Shown here: positions 32,531 through 44,368 of the stretch, piece by piece
How the letters are laid out: every line of letters starts with the position of its first letter
Numbering within the stretch: the stretch's first letter is position 1
Assembly (NCBI GenBank): GCA_012064385.1
Contig: QRDG01000062.1
Span: forward strand, 1,041,553-1,105,552
DNA length: 64,000 bases
DNA from: Puccinellia tenuiflora
Taxonomy: Eukaryota > Streptophyta > Magnoliopsida > Poales > Poaceae
Direction of reading: 5' to 3'
Position numbers and translations under genes: made by a program
Notes under the pieces: model-generated
The model's input: only the letters and a program-made list of their open reading frames with translations
The model's database searches: none
What the model was told of the DNA's origin: nothing

Positions 32531-33602
32531 ATGTTTTTAGAGTAAATTCTAGTTTTTACTCTCTAGTTTTGGATTTTTGACACCAATTACCCCCATTTAA
32601 CAAGTTTTCATCATAATTACACAATTTAGTATAAGTTTTCCCAACTTTTACCCTTTTAAATTTTTTTAGAGCGTTTAAATAGGTTGTTCCATGGTAGATG
32701 TGGGATGACACTCATCGGTGTTTGTCCAATAGGTATTCATGTGACCAAACCGGCTCGCCGAGCCTACCCGGCTTTGTAGGTATGAACTTCTTGGGTTGGT
32801 TAAGAAACAATCTTAAATGGTCACGCTTATCTTTGATGGAAATATCACGACACCTATTCATATGTACCTAGATCATGGGATGGGATTCTGAGGTGATTCC
32901 TGCGCCGCCGGCTGAGTGTCGTAGCACTAGGCAGCTACTGGTATAAAAACGAAAACCCCAGTGCAAGGTTTTTCTATTCATGTTTCTATAGGTTAGTCTG
33001 GCTACAATTTTCCTTTTGTTGGTAGATCATTCAACGCATATTAATTCTCCCTGAACTGAACCTATCCGTCTAAATTTTTCCTTGTCCCTCCACTCATCAC
33101 ATGCATCTTCGGATTACTGCATGCATGGAGTCTAGCTTCTTCGATTCAATGGATACGGTCAGGGGCCGAGGCAGGAATAGAGGTCAGGGGGGGGGGGGGG
33201 GGGCAAACATGCTTAATCAGCCTTGGGGGGGGGGGCAATCATGGTGATTTTTCCTAAGAAAGGTTTGTAAACCATGCTTATGCATAAAATTTTGCTTGGT
33301 GTATAATGGCATGGTCCCCCTAGCTCCGCCACTGGATAGGGTCGGCTCAACACAAAAAAAGAGAGAAAAGATCTGGCTCTAGTTCCTGCGTATAAAAAAA
33401 AGAAAAAACTTGGCTGTGATTTTAGAGTGAAAAGATTTTGGCTCTGGTTCCTACGTAAATCTGATGGCTGGGATTTTTAGAGGGGGTAAAAATTGGCAAA
33501 TTTTACATTAAATAGGGTAATTATAGTGAAAACAAGTTAAATGGGGCAATTAGTGTCATAAATGTCAAACTATAGGGTAAAAAATGGATTTGTTTTTAGA
33601 AC
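32531..33602. mobile_element. Mutator-like (MULE) non-autonomous element
   Basis: Both ends carry long, diverged inverted repeats of over 100 bp. The left has AATTACCCCCATTTAACAAG and the inverse at the right has AATTGCCCCATTTAACTTG, with matching flanking order. The flanks share the direct repeat CCTGCTTACCAT (32519-32530 and 33604-33615), consistent with a Mutator-type target duplication of 9 bp or a little more. No transposase frame is seen. A hAT MITE is nested inside. Confidence 0.7.
33160..33334. mobile_element. Small hAT MITE nested in the MULE
   Basis: Its ends CAGGGGCCGAGGCAGG and (inverted) CAGTGGCGGAGCTAGG are typical of grass hAT elements. It is flanked by GATACGGT and GATAGGGT (7 of 8 identical), an 8-bp target duplication with one change. 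Two homopolymer G runs (17 and 10 G; 33187-33203 and 33225-33234) lie just inside the left end. Confidence 0.75.
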
Positions 33603-33615
33603 TCCTGCTTACCAT

Positions 33616-34179
33616 CTGTAAAAAAGAATATTTGGCCCGGGGCGCAAGTTTGGCCCAACCGACCGAAGCAGCCAGTCCACCAGCTCCCGCAGCCAGGGGA
33701 CCTCACGTCCTTGCCGAAGACCAGCTAGTCTTATCATTTTCTCTGTATATAAAAGATCTAGGTAATTAATTTGCCAACTAAATCGTTTCTTCTCGGCAGC
33801 GAAGCCAGTTGATTTAACAATTGTTTGCAATTAGTTCATGTTTCATAAACAAAAGATAAAGAGATTTTATCCATTAATCTCAAAACTGAACCAATCAACG
33901 AATGAAAATCCTCAAACCAAAGAAGCTGTCCAAACAACAAAAAAAAGCTTCTCGAGTCAAGGAAGGCATCCAAACTGATTGATTATTCACTTGATGTTTA
34001 TGCCTTTACGATGAATTATCCTTGCTTTCTTGGGGTATTGGTTCACATGCTCATGATAATTTACAAAAAAATAAACACAATAGTAAAATAAGTCAAACAA
34101 ATTTAAAAAACAATTGGAGAAAAATATACACAAGTTTCCAACATACCTGCAAAATTTCAGAATGAAATGACATTGTTTC
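33616..34179. other. Unassigned DNA
   Basis: No gene seen. It continues the target sequence of the MULE. TTGGCCCGGGGC occurs here (33632) and again at about 34623 near GGATCCGCCACTAA, suggesting the edges of a further decayed hAT-like element. Confidence 0.35.
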
Positions 34180-35339
34180 GGCTATGTGCGAAAAAAGACA
34201 AAGTCAATGCTTTGAAAATTGTGTTTTTAGATCTCAGTTTGACAAAACATGTCATTCATTTCAAAAGTTTGCACGTGTGTTGAAAACTTATATATATCTG
34301 TCTAAAAAAGTCAGAATTTTTTAAAATGTTTCACTATTTTTTAAATATTTTTTAACATAGCAGGAGCATTTGAGCTCGGTAGCCAATGTGAATTTCTCCT
34401 TCCTCTAGTGTTAATGAATTTATGGGAGGCTCGGATGAATTAAACCATTGATGTGGACATTTGGTACTATCTTTTGTATCCCGGTGCTACTATTTCTAGT
34501 GTTTAGTTCGTTGTTGCGCAGTTAAACAATGAATCTGGAGTTATATATTCATCTTTGCAATTGTACTAAATGTGTTTTGCTTTCACAAGAGTTTTTTTAG
34601 TAGTTCTTTTTTACGCTTAATTTTTGGCCCGGGGCTTGCCCCGTCTATGGATCCGCCACTAATAACGTCGCTGCCCTAGTTGGAGGCTCCACTTGGAGCA
34701 ATTACTCCGGATGTTTCTCTTTTGAGATGGACACGTAAACTCTTGCCTATATGCTTATATAACATGAAACCCATCTCTTTCCCTCAATCGTTCAAAGAGA
34801 ATTCCTTGAATCGGTCATGGTCTAAATACTTTGAAAATGCATGTAAGACCCGTATTAAGTTTTCACTGATTACTGACATGGGATCAGTTAAATAGTTAAT
34901 GGACTTATGGGGGAAATTCACTTTGGAACATGGGAGTATATGCTCCTGCAACCAAAAAAACATTTTGGTATGTCAGAAAATTTCGAACAAATATTTGACG
35001 TGTACATCTCTACGTTCTATGTGCACACGACAAGTTCCGCGAAAAACTGACGTTTTTTTGTCTCCCTGTGTACAAAAGACAAAAAAAAACTCGTGAAAAG
35101 CTTTATTTAACATAAAATTTGTTTTTTACACACGACACAAAAAATATCGGTTATCCATGAAACAACTTCGTGAGCATATAGAATTTTGAGATGTACGCAT
35201 GAAACTTTTTGACCGAACTTTTTGAAGTTTCGAAAAAAAATACATTTTATAAACTGGGAGCATACGGTCCCGGGTGCCGAAACTCCACCCCCGACTAATG
35301 GTGTCTTTTTTAACGTACCTCTAGAATGGGTAAAAAAAT
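34180..35339. mobile_element. Decayed MITE-like elements (related to 50374-50764)
   Basis: Around 34930-35290 the sequence is flanked by GGGAGTATATGCTCC and GGGAGCATACGGTCCC and contains CACAAAAAATATCGGTTATCC. It is recognisably related to the MULE-type MITE at 50374 (ACAAAAAATATCGGTTTTTC) but much diverged. Around 34180-34390 a similar AT-rich block ends TAGCAGGAGCATTTGAGCTC. The ends are not precise. Confidence 0.45.
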
Positions 35340-36229
35340 TCATACGTTCACGCTATTCACAAATTCAAATTCAATACAAATGTCACGACAAACTTCACAA
35401 TCAAGTTCTGCACAACTAACCACAAAACCCTTCAAATTAATGTGATGCTTCTACGCACGCATATCCTTCGGTCTCTATGCTCAATGTACTTTGAGCCGTC
35501 CTATCAGGGACTCAAGCGACTTGCGGCGTTTGTTTTCATTGGCAGACTAGTCACTTTTCCAAGTTTTGTTTAAAGTAGGAAAATATAAGAATGCTTTAAG
35601 TCCTTAAGCTTACACAGTTCCGAAGTTTTTAGGTAAGGTCCCAATGTGACGTCAGTGTGTCATATGTTTAACTTACGTTACGAGATTCTGGTTCTCATAT
35701 CTGAACTACTATGAATTAGTCCACTACTAATGATCTTGAGAACATGGGTGGCCAGGTTCTAGACTCTACTTCACCCCACTCCTTGACTCTCCTCGCGTTG
35801 TCGATTTGTCGTACATGTACAATTGTAGGTGAGAATTTGCTGTACCCCATTATATATATACACCACACACAAAGCTAAGCTAGCTTCTGCCATTGTTTTG
35901 AGCGAGCTTCGATGGAGACGCATGTAGAGAATTCACACCCCGAAAAATTAGGCAAGGGCAGAACTCAAATCTGTACTAGTAGCTAAGAAAGATAACGATC
36001 ACTCATCACTACATGGTACTACCAACAAAATGTGGATTACTACGTTCTACCCGCATCAGCCACAATTGTCAACCTAGAGTCGGCATTAGGAATCGGAGAC
36101 ATTGGGAGTGGCAGTTGATGTGGCAAAGTTAGTGTGGGTGCTGCCCCCCTGTCTGCTGCGGTGCCGAGGCTGTTGAACCGACGCAACACGGAACCACACC
36201 GTTTAATCGACCGGTTGGTCCGGTTTTAC
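35340..36229 (-). repeat. Local repeat family, copy C (left part)
   Basis: This is the longest unit. It runs from CATACGTTCACGCTATTC through GGACTCAAGCGACTTG, GTCCCAATGTGACGTCAG and CCCATTATATATATACACC to the core (36080-36120), then GTTTAATCGACCGGTTGG. It is interrupted at 36230 by a LINE insertion and resumes at 40657. On the minus strand the core reads TSTATPNVSDS-stop. Confidence 0.7.
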
Positions 36230-36289
36230 TTTTTTTTTTAACTGGGCAAAAGCTTTGCCTCGTTAGGGATATTATAACTGGCACAAAGA

Positions 36290-38893
36290 GGAGGCCTCTC
36301 ACGCTATTAGACTTCCGAGACGTCCATTTTCACGATTTCGACATTCCTGACCGTTTGATACGCGTGGCTTGAATATCCCTAGGGGACGCTCTTCTCGAAG
36401 ACAAATCGCTGGCACGTGGTTGATTTGGGCCGTGGATGCCCATGCCCATGAGGCCGTCCCGACCTGCCGCAGCCCATGCGCCGCCGCCACGAGAGAAAGA
36501 GAGCAAGACTGCAAGAGTCCGACGGCAACGGCGCATGCATGACGCAGCGGCGAGCTTGGTGCCAGCGACCACAGCTCTGACAACGAGGTAACTCTTCCTC
36601 AAGCTCCACCGTTTCCTCTCTATCCCAGCGGCGACGGCACAACCGATGTCCCCAAGTGCGATGTCGTCCAGGACCGCCGCGACGCTGCTCCACCTGTAGC
36701 TCGATCCTATTATCCTCCTGTTTGTCTATCCGACCTCTCCCAGAAAACCTCCAGTGGATCATGGTGTGTGAAACTGGAACTGCTATGCACTTCTTCTGTT
36801 AGATTCTTCAATTTGCATATGGCTTGATCTGAAACATATGCTATACTACTTGCTTGATGTCAGGTGGGGATTTCTCCCCCCGTTGAAAGCATAAAAAAAA
36901 CTACTGGCTTGATGCATTTTTCCTTTTGGTTCTGAATAGTGTTTCTGAATAGTGTTAGCTGCAATTACTTACGAATCAAACACCAGATCAATGGTTAGCG
37001 GCTATTTTTTCATTTCTTTAGAGACAAGTTTAATTACATGAAAAGAGCATGCTTCTGCTCTTGCAGGACGTAAGACAAATGTGACTGCACTGCCTCTTTT
37101 CAGATAGGATGACAAGAGTTCTCAAACAAAGTTAACTATATTGTGTGCACTGTATCATTGTCTTTAAGAATTCAGCAAGAAGTTATTTAGTATGTGCAAA
37201 TTGCAAAGTTTTGTACCCTACCTATCGATGTCTAGGGCAGCGGCTGCCGTCGGGTACACTATATGTCGCGTGCTCTCTTCCCTACTAGGACCTTCCGTGA
37301 TCCCAGGGCACAACGCAGAAGATATGGGTGTGCGACTCTAAGCACCTGAGCACCTCATGTGCCTGGCCGCCATCGACCTCCACATTCTCCTGGTTCAGGT
37401 TAGGCGCCACCTATCCGGTTCTGACAAGCGAATAGCAAATTCTGACTGCCATTTGTTAAATTTGGGACCGAAATAGTTCCTTGTCTGGTAAGGAGATCTG
37501 GCTCGAGATGGTGCAAAGAGGCAATTCATTGGTCATATGCATTGGTGATCGATAGGTTTACCACAGGAACTGTTCTACGTTTGTGTTTTACAAGTAACCA
37601 GTAATAATAAAGGTGTGGTTTGTTCACTGGAATTACATGCAATTGTTGTTGAAAGTCTGGTACCAGCGGTTGTGTTAGGTACAATGAATCTTGCCAAACT
37701 ATTACTTTCTTAATTAGATCTGGAGTTGGCTTGCCCTGTATAGTTTATTTGTTAAAGTATGTTATGTCTTCACCTCGATCCTTGTCAGAGTAGATGCAAT
37801 CCAAATCGATCCTTAGCGACTTCAGTCTGAAACAATAGTTCTGTTTTGATTTTGAGATAGTGCATCTGTGTTTGACACATGACAATGTAAGCTCGATTAA
37901 TTTCACAATTTTTTTATTTAAAGTTCACGGAATCAAAAGACTTTCCAGAGCTTGTGTACCAGCAGCCATGGATGTCGACCATGAAGCTGGTCATCAAGCC
38001 TGGCATGTTGTTCGGAAAGCCTGTGAAGAGTGGCCTTGTGGCCCGCAACCTATATAAAGTCAAGGAGTTTGTGAAGGAGCGGCTTGGAGTCAAGGTAGTT
38101 ATTTAAGGCCACACGTATCATTTGTGGTAGATATTGTTCAAGTCAGATATGTGCATGACTGCTTGATAACATGGGCTGAGATGGGCGGCTGCAAGGCTCC
38201 GATTACAACCTTCATAGTTGAGCCGTTTGGCACCATGATTAAGAGGCAGGATAGCACCATTACCTTCTCAGTGTGTCAAATCAAGGAAAACTTGGACAAG
38301 GTTAAAACAGCTTTCTTTCCCACTGACAAACCAATGACACTGACACGTGAGACATGTGCTCCCTTGATTCCAACCCTTTCAGTGAGGTACCTATACAGTA
38401 ACACTACTTGCCTTCCATTAGAGAAGCTTTTGCTATCGGTAACATGCTCACATTTAAATTATTGTCTGTTTGGGCATCAAGCATGTGGAAAATAACGGTG
38501 ATTTTCCCTATATGTAGGCATTGTAGTTTTATTATTGTTCATACTTATTAGATATTTAGACTGTCCAAACTCTTATATATTCCTAATTTCCTATCATTCT
38601 TTCTTCAAGAGGCTGCTTCGATGTGGGCAAGTTATGATTAGTATAAGATCCAACTGATAAAACATTAAATTTCATGTTTGGTGTCTATATATTTACAAAA
38701 ATTCATATCATCCTATCAGAAAATAAAATGGATGGCTTGACAACATGCGCTGTTACTCAAAATACATTTTAATTTCTTACCTTACTTTAAATATATCAAA
38801 CATTTTAGTTAGACTTAAAATTTATTATCATTGATTCATGACATTGGACTGTCATAATCGACGGGCGCAGCAACGCGCGCCTACATGATCTAG
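36290..38893 (+). mobile_element. Helitron with captured gene fragments
   Basis: The right end is diagnostic: a short GC hairpin (GGCGC-AGCAACGC-GCGCC, about 38865-38880), an 8-bp spacer, and CTAG (38890-38893) followed by T. To its right, LINE sequence (TATTGATAAAGTAGG) resumes. The left end is not fixed and lies between about 36260 and 36320. It contains an ACLA fragment with introns in the + orientation and, at 36400-36770, GC-rich sequence resembling a leader exon of another gene. No Rep/helicase is present, so it is non-autonomous. Confidence 0.65.
37318..38386 (+). pseudogene. ACLA: Captured fragment of ATP-citrate lyase subunit A
   Basis: Three exon pieces with retained introns match plant ACLA in order. 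37318-37398 gives IWVCDSKHL and, in a shifted frame, HLMCLAAIDLHILLVQ. 37924-38094 gives SKDFPELVYQQPWMSTMKLV, IKPGMLFGKPVKSGLVARNL and KVKEFVKERLGVKV. 38178-38386 gives EMGGCKAPITTFIVEPF and DKVKTAFFPTDKPMTL, then CAPLIPTLSVR, with degeneration between. ACLA forms the cytosolic enzyme that makes acetyl-CoA from citrate. This copy covers only about the first third, has frameshifts and lacks a start, and it ends within a Helitron. Confidence 0.8.
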
Positions 38894-38985
38894 TATATTG
38901 ATAAAGTAGGAGCAAACAGGAAGGACAAGGCCTAAAAAGAAAAAAAGATACAACTCGCACCCAAACCACGCCAGCCCTGAGGCCA

Positions 38986-39405
38986 CGTCTCACCCGGGTC
39001 GACGACCAAGTTACCCAAGCAACCAAGGCCGATACCGAAACCCCTCAACGCAACACGGCGGAGGTGAAAATCCAGAGCCGCCGCTCCGACATCCACGCCG
39101 GCCCCAAGGCCGTGCCCCGCACGGGTCGACGACCAAGACGTCCTAGCGACCAAAGCCGACACCAAACAACCTCGACGCAACACGGTGGAGGTGACCTCGA
39201 CGCAACACAGCAGAGGCAAAGCATCCGGAGCCGCCGCTCCGACATCCACGCCATCCCCAAGGCCGCGCCCCACTCGAGCCGACGACCAAGATGCCAAAAC
39301 GACCAAAGTCGACGCTCCACCACCTCGACGCAACATGACGGAGGCGAAGCCCGGAGCCGCTGCTCCGGCATCCACGACGGCCCCAGGGCCGCGCACCACC
39401 TAGCC
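38986..39405. repeat. GC-rich tandem units in the LINE
   Basis: Three diverged units of about 120-150 bp share CTCGACGCAACACGG, GAGCCGCCGCTCC and GGTCGACGACCAAG-type phrases. They produce long but meaningless open frames on both strands. Confidence 0.6.
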
Positions 39406-40656
39406 GAAGACGAAGACTCGCCGTCGCCAACCACCAGCACTCCACATATCCCTCTGGTTGGTGGAACATCCAAGACGAGGCCCCAGGAGGCACGCGACGT
39501 AGAAACACCGCCCTCGCCCGATCCCGCGAGGGATCAGGGTTTCCCCCGGAGAATCCGGAGTGGAGAAGCGATATCACCATCTCGACAACGCCTTCAAGAA
39601 GGACGCGGCGCCCGAGGGCACCACCGTCGTCGGCCCCGGACAACATCCAAGGCAGAGCTTTCGCCTGACGATGAGCCGCAAACCCCGCAAACCGCCCGTC
39701 GAGGACCGGCCGAACCACCATCACCGCATGCCGCAACCACTGTGCCACCTCACGTCACGGCGGGCGTCATGCCGACCACGACCCAGTCGCAGCCGCAGCT
39801 CCGGGGACGCCGCCCCGGCATCCTCCTCCCGACCACGCCCTAGCTGCAGCCAGTGGCGTAGCGCAGCACAACAGACCTTCCTGGATGTGAACGCCGCCGG
39901 GCGCCGCCACCTCCTGGCCAGCCGTCCCGGGGGGAGAGCCGCCGCCGTCTTGCCCGGAGACGCCGCTCCGGCGCCCGCCGACCACCACCTGACCACCAGA
40001 AAATGGAGGTGGAGAAGCCCGTCGATCCGAACCTGGATGCACCGCACCACGCGGAGGCGACCAGATCGGGACGAGAGCCCCACCCAGCACCACGCAGACC
40101 GGAGCACCACCCAACCTCCTAGCCAAACGCCGACAACGGCGCCGGGAGACACGTCCGCTCCAGATCGAGCAGCGCCAGCCCGAGACCGAAGGAGCAGCCG
40201 CGCGAGTTTCCCAAGCATGACGGCAAGGGGAGGACGAAGAGTAGCAGCATCACCTCCAAATTCCGGCCGCCGCGCCGCCCCACGCTGCCACGTCGGTCGC
40301 CGCCGCCAAGATCCACCACGGGCCGCCGCCCGGGAGCCCAACCGCTGCCGCCCGCGGAGGTAGCAGCCGGAGGAGCCACGACGCGCAGCAGCTATGCCGC
40401 CCCGCGCCGCTGCCACGGTGCCACCCAGCCGCCACGCAGCTGCATCCGCCGGAGAAAGGCGTCGCCGCCAAGCCGCCAAGATCCCGCGCGCAGAGGTGCT
40501 CCCCGCCGCCGCCGCGCCGCCGGGCTTTGCCCGGTGACGCCCACTGGCGACGGCGAGGACGGGGGAGGCTGGGGGCGGGCCGCTCGCCGGATTTGGGGTC
40601 GCTCCGGTGCGGCCGGCTTCTTCGTTTGAGAAACCTACTAGTTTAACTTTTTAGAC

Positions 40657-41260
40657 TTGGTCCGGTTTTACGGCGTCGATTACGTTGGTTTCGATGGAGT
40701 AGAAGTGCGCACTGTACTGCTACTGCCAGCACTGCAGAACATATACGTAGAATTATTAGCTTTAACTTAACAACCAGACACGGTCACAGTGTTGGTGTGG
40801 TCTTTGGTTCTCGTTCGCCCTCTCGATTTGGGTTATGGTTTTTTAATTGCCCATTGCCTTTGGTCGAGGTATTCCATGGTGCTGTCAAAGTGTTAGGGAT
40901 TGCATTTGTTGTGTGCTGTGAGAGCTTGCGGGGCTGCCTACACGGTTGTGGGGTTTTCGTTGTTTGTGAGTAGTTCACTTTGGATTGTTTGATCGGTTTT
41001 AGTCCAGTTTCCCGTAAATTAACTGCGCAATTCTCTTCTTCTTATCTTAATTAATAGATTGGGGCAAAACTTTTGCTCCCGTTTCAAAAAAAAAAAAGTT
41101 TGCCACATGAATACCTGAATGATAGTGTGGATTATCCGGCAGCGGATTTCGTCTAATTGTCTCGACTGCCACATGAATCTGTACAATAATAATAACCTCT
41201 AGGCTTCGCAGTACAGAAAGCTTTGGCATCCGCTGCACATATATAGCCACTAGTAGGCCT
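40657..41260 (-). repeat. Local repeat family, copy C (right part)
   Basis: It resumes after the LINE insertion with GGCGTCGATTACGTTG and GCACTGTACTGCTACTGCC, matching copy I at about 56390-56470, and continues to AAAGCTTTGGCATCCGC at about 41220. A 5'-truncated LINE tail interrupts it. Confidence 0.7.
40775..41097 (+). mobile_element. 5'-truncated LINE 3' tail with poly(A)
   Basis: It ends GGGGCAAAACTTTTGCTCCCG and A12 (41086-41097). Compared with copy I it is extra sequence within the local repeat, so it is an insertion. The left end (about 40775) is approximate. Confidence 0.6.
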
Positions 41261-41339
41261 TGGCGCGGCGGCACGCCGCGCCCGTGGCTGTTTAGGTTTA
41301 ATAAATGAAAATAGTTGCTATGCAGATCGTTATTCTATT

Positions 41340-41889
41340 TTATTTTATATTGAGTTGTAATTTTTGAGTTGGAAGAATAATTGGAACCATTGAGCTACAT
41401 GTAAATTGCTTCTGTACATCTTGACAAATGGGAAACGTGACACGCCTGCTATATGTCGAAGGATCAAAGCCTAAACACATATTTACACGGCACATCATAT
41501 ATGAACTTCTACATGTCAACAATGTAATAACATCCTTTACAGCGAAGCATGCACAAGGAGCAACCTCTCTGCACGCGAGTGCAATTGCTCCACCAGGGAA
41601 CTCAGAAAATCTTGAACAAACTTCAATATAATTTCTAATATTGCAGTTCCTCTAAAGATATACATAAACTACACCCCAATTGTTGTTCGCATCTGTAAAT
41701 AATATAATACCAATGGTACATATAGAGATGGCTACGCAAGAATGATATATAGTGATAATTACATCACTAATTAGCTTGTCAAAACATCACATATGATGCT
41801 CCCGTCAACTACTACTCCTTGGCGTTGGCGACCCTGACAATGTTCAGCACGCCAATTATTACAACTACCATCTTCACCTTCAGAGACAT
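41340..41889 (-). CDS. Candidate small cysteine-rich secreted protein (unidentified)
   Basis: A two-exon model: exon 1 41889-41816, exon 2 41634-41340, with a 181-bp intron (GTAGTA donor, TATTAG acceptor, phase 2). The first 24 residues look like a signal peptide (MSLKVKMVVVIIGVLNIVRV then ANA). The rest, about 98 residues, is open to a TAA and holds nine cysteines (EVC, LAC, APCAC, LTC, MMC, NMC, PIC, FTC). In this AT-rich stretch a 295-nt open exon joined to a signal-peptide exon is suggestive. I recognise no family, and the odd cysteine number and lack of a clear TATA box are against it. It may also be a decayed gene. Confidence 0.25.
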
Positions 41890-43500
41890 CCAAATCCCAT
41901 GAACATGACCATGCCAACGGTGATGCCATGGCAAACACGACATAATATTCCTGAAAAGAATAAGCTCTCCTTTCTTTAATGTAGAACAGAGCTATAAAAC
42001 TGAACTAAGCCTTGCCCAATGATCTAACTTCAAATTGTGTATCTTGTGGCCAGATGTTTGTTTGTTTGTTATATGTATAACGAATTAAAACTGCATCAAT
42101 AGTTTAAGTCATTTAACAGTATAAGAATACCTGAATAGTTCCACTATAAACCATGATAATTTGTCAGTTTAGTCGCACAATCAATATAAACCGTATCCTG
42201 CAACCTACAATGCCGATCTGCATATTTAGTAATGGAAGGTGCCTAATTAGACGATAGACATTAGACTTGACAAGAATCCAAAAAGGCAACATCAGGTAAA
42301 TCACACGGTGGCACAAAACTCTAATAGTATAAAGTAGGTATCAAATATTTGGCCAATTGTATAATATATGATATAATTAAGGTTCAAACATAAATGAACC
42401 ATCAAGGAGAATATTTACAAACTAAAAATAAAAGGAAGTATAGAAGCTGGTTATCTCCGATTTTGCCAACAATGGCTCAAGTAGGATATTATACTTCTTA
42501 TATATAGGATTTTCATAGCTTCACACCTCAAACACGGAAAGACAAAATCTCCCATATATGTAGCCTCTTGGCTTCAGTAGTTTCCCCATCAGCACGTGGA
42601 TACATTCCCTCTTATCATACCAAAACTAACTGAAATGAAGCTAATTGTAATCCATAAACATAATTTTTATTTTTTTGACTGATGTTACCAAAGAATTATA
42701 AAACATCACAAAATTGTAGCTCGTAAGTTAAGCATAAGCCAGAAGAAATATGTAAATGGATCATATGACAGTGTACATCCTATACTTTACTGGATTGATA
42801 TCATAATTAACTCTTTGGGCAAACTCGACAGATGCAGCTAAGATTTTTTGTTACCTCTTAATTACATATTTCCGTCCTTCAGCAAAATCTTAAATAGGGT
42901 AACCCCAACCAGAGGTGTCCCTAAACCTGCATGATCTCAGGATGTAGTTATGGTCAGTTAATCTCCACCAACATCCATAACAGATCCAAACCAGTAAACA
43001 ATTTTGTGATCAATTGTCAATTTTCACTTAAATCCAAAATTTGGTAAGGCCTTATCCATCTTGCTTATGCACCCAATCTAATCTAATCTAATCTGTCTTG
43101 TCTAGAAGCCTCTTGCACATGTTCGCATAATGGAGTTGTCTGGCATGAAGCTGATAAAATACTTAATTATAACTTATGAGAATTTTGTGCGACATTATTT
43201 CTAATGAGAAGAATGTTATACATGTACATATATCATATTTTGGAGGCTATAACTAAGGTCCATCATGTTGTATCAGCCTAGTCAAACACATTGAATCAAC
43301 CTAGTGTAAATGTGTATGTAGTTGCAGTAATATTTACTTAGTTGTTTGAAAATTCATATTGTTTACTTGTGTGTATTTACCCCAAATAGAAATCAGGTGC
43401 ATAAACGATATAAACGGATTTCTCAACCTCGGATGGAAAATTAAATATGACCATGTAACAAGAAACAAATTCAAATTACTTATATCAGTTAAGTTTCTAA
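41890..43500. other. AT-rich intergenic DNA
   Basis: No gene, element end or tandem array was recognised. Confidence 0.4.
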
Positions 43501-43937
43501 TGCTAATTTATACCGGATTCTTTGGATGTGCTTACTTTGGCGGCGAAATAACATCTTTTGGAATTGGAATTTAAAGAGACCTGCTATTTTAAAATCAATA
43601 ATATTAATAGCAAATATGCCATTCAAATTTCGATCGAAATAATGTGGTAGACAATAACAAGTGTAAAATGGTTAATGTTTTTTTCCATCCCAATTTCTTA
43701 GTTGTCAGAGTGTTAACATGAGTTGCGACTAAAATATTTAAGGTGGATGCTCATCGTAATACCATGTACGTGTCAATCTTAATATGTAAGGTGCTTGCGG
43801 TAATACCATTTTGCGTGTCAATATATTCCAAGATATAACTGGCCTGCCCTGCAGTAAGTAAAAAAAAATAGCATGTGACAATCTTTTTCATTAAAATATG
43901 CATCATATCCCCTCTGCAGCAATTGTCACACATCAAT
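43501..43937 (+). repeat. Direct repeat, left copy (about 440 bp)
   Basis: Matches 44369-44820 over its whole length, with scattered substitutions and small indels. Shared phrases include TTCTTTGGATGTGCTTACTTTGGCGG (abridged here) and CAATAACAAGTGTAAAATGG. The two copies are separated by about 430 bp. Confidence 0.85.
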
Positions 43938-44196
43938 TTGATTAATCACTTGCTAGTAAGAACCACTACGTGCATGTGCATGTGCTAAGTTAGAGAGTTC
44001 ACAAAGTGGAGTGTGAACAGAATAGTAAAATGGAGGCCAACCAGACCTGCAAAGCTGGAAAGAGATGACCTGCAAAGCTGCAAGGTGATAACCTGATATT
44101 CTCCAGGGATATGTCGGCTTGACATTTTGGACTTCAAAGGTCAAATGCTCACACCTTAGAGAGTTGTAGAAGAGCTGATATGTGCAGCTCGAGTAG

Positions 44197-44365
44197 TATA
44201 TAAACAAGTTTCCCATTGTATCAGTTCAGTACACCACAACGTAAAGAAAATCAAGCTAAGTTTGAGCTGCACCAAAATGTGTGACATGTGTGTGTCCATT
44301 GCCGTTAGCTTTGAGTTGTGTCCAAGTGCGAAACGTGAGTAGCTTGCTAGTGTAGAAGCTGTCAA
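44197..44365 (+). promoter_or_regulatory. Promoter-like segment with possible signal-peptide exon
   Basis: TATATAAAC at 44197 is followed by a leader and an ATG (about 44284) giving MCVSIAVSFELCPSAKR, then GTGAGT, a perfect plant donor site. This resembles the first exon of a small secreted protein, but no second exon could be recognised in the duplicated sequence downstream. Confidence 0.25.
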
Positions 44366-44368
44366 TGA

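Larger units (their letters stand above)
36230..40656 (-). mobile_element. LINE-type retroposon, minus strand, hosting a Helitron
   Basis: It is bounded by a perfect 15-bp target duplication TTGGTCCGGTTTTAC (36215-36229 and 40657-40671). At its left edge is T10, the poly(A) tail of a minus-strand element, next to GGCAAAGCTTTTGCCC (inverted), a typical grass LINE 3' end. The distal part (38894-40656) is GC-rich and non-coding as far as can be judged. Long open frames on both strands there reflect composition and short tandem units. A Helitron interrupts the 3' part. No reverse transcriptase is seen, so it is 5'-truncated or non-autonomous. Confidence 0.75.

Noticed and set aside
39064..40479. 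Very long open frames on both strands (259, 267 and 252 codons)
   Set aside because: The block is a GC-rich, tandem-repeated LINE-derived sequence. Products are low-complexity Arg/Ala/Pro strings with no motif.
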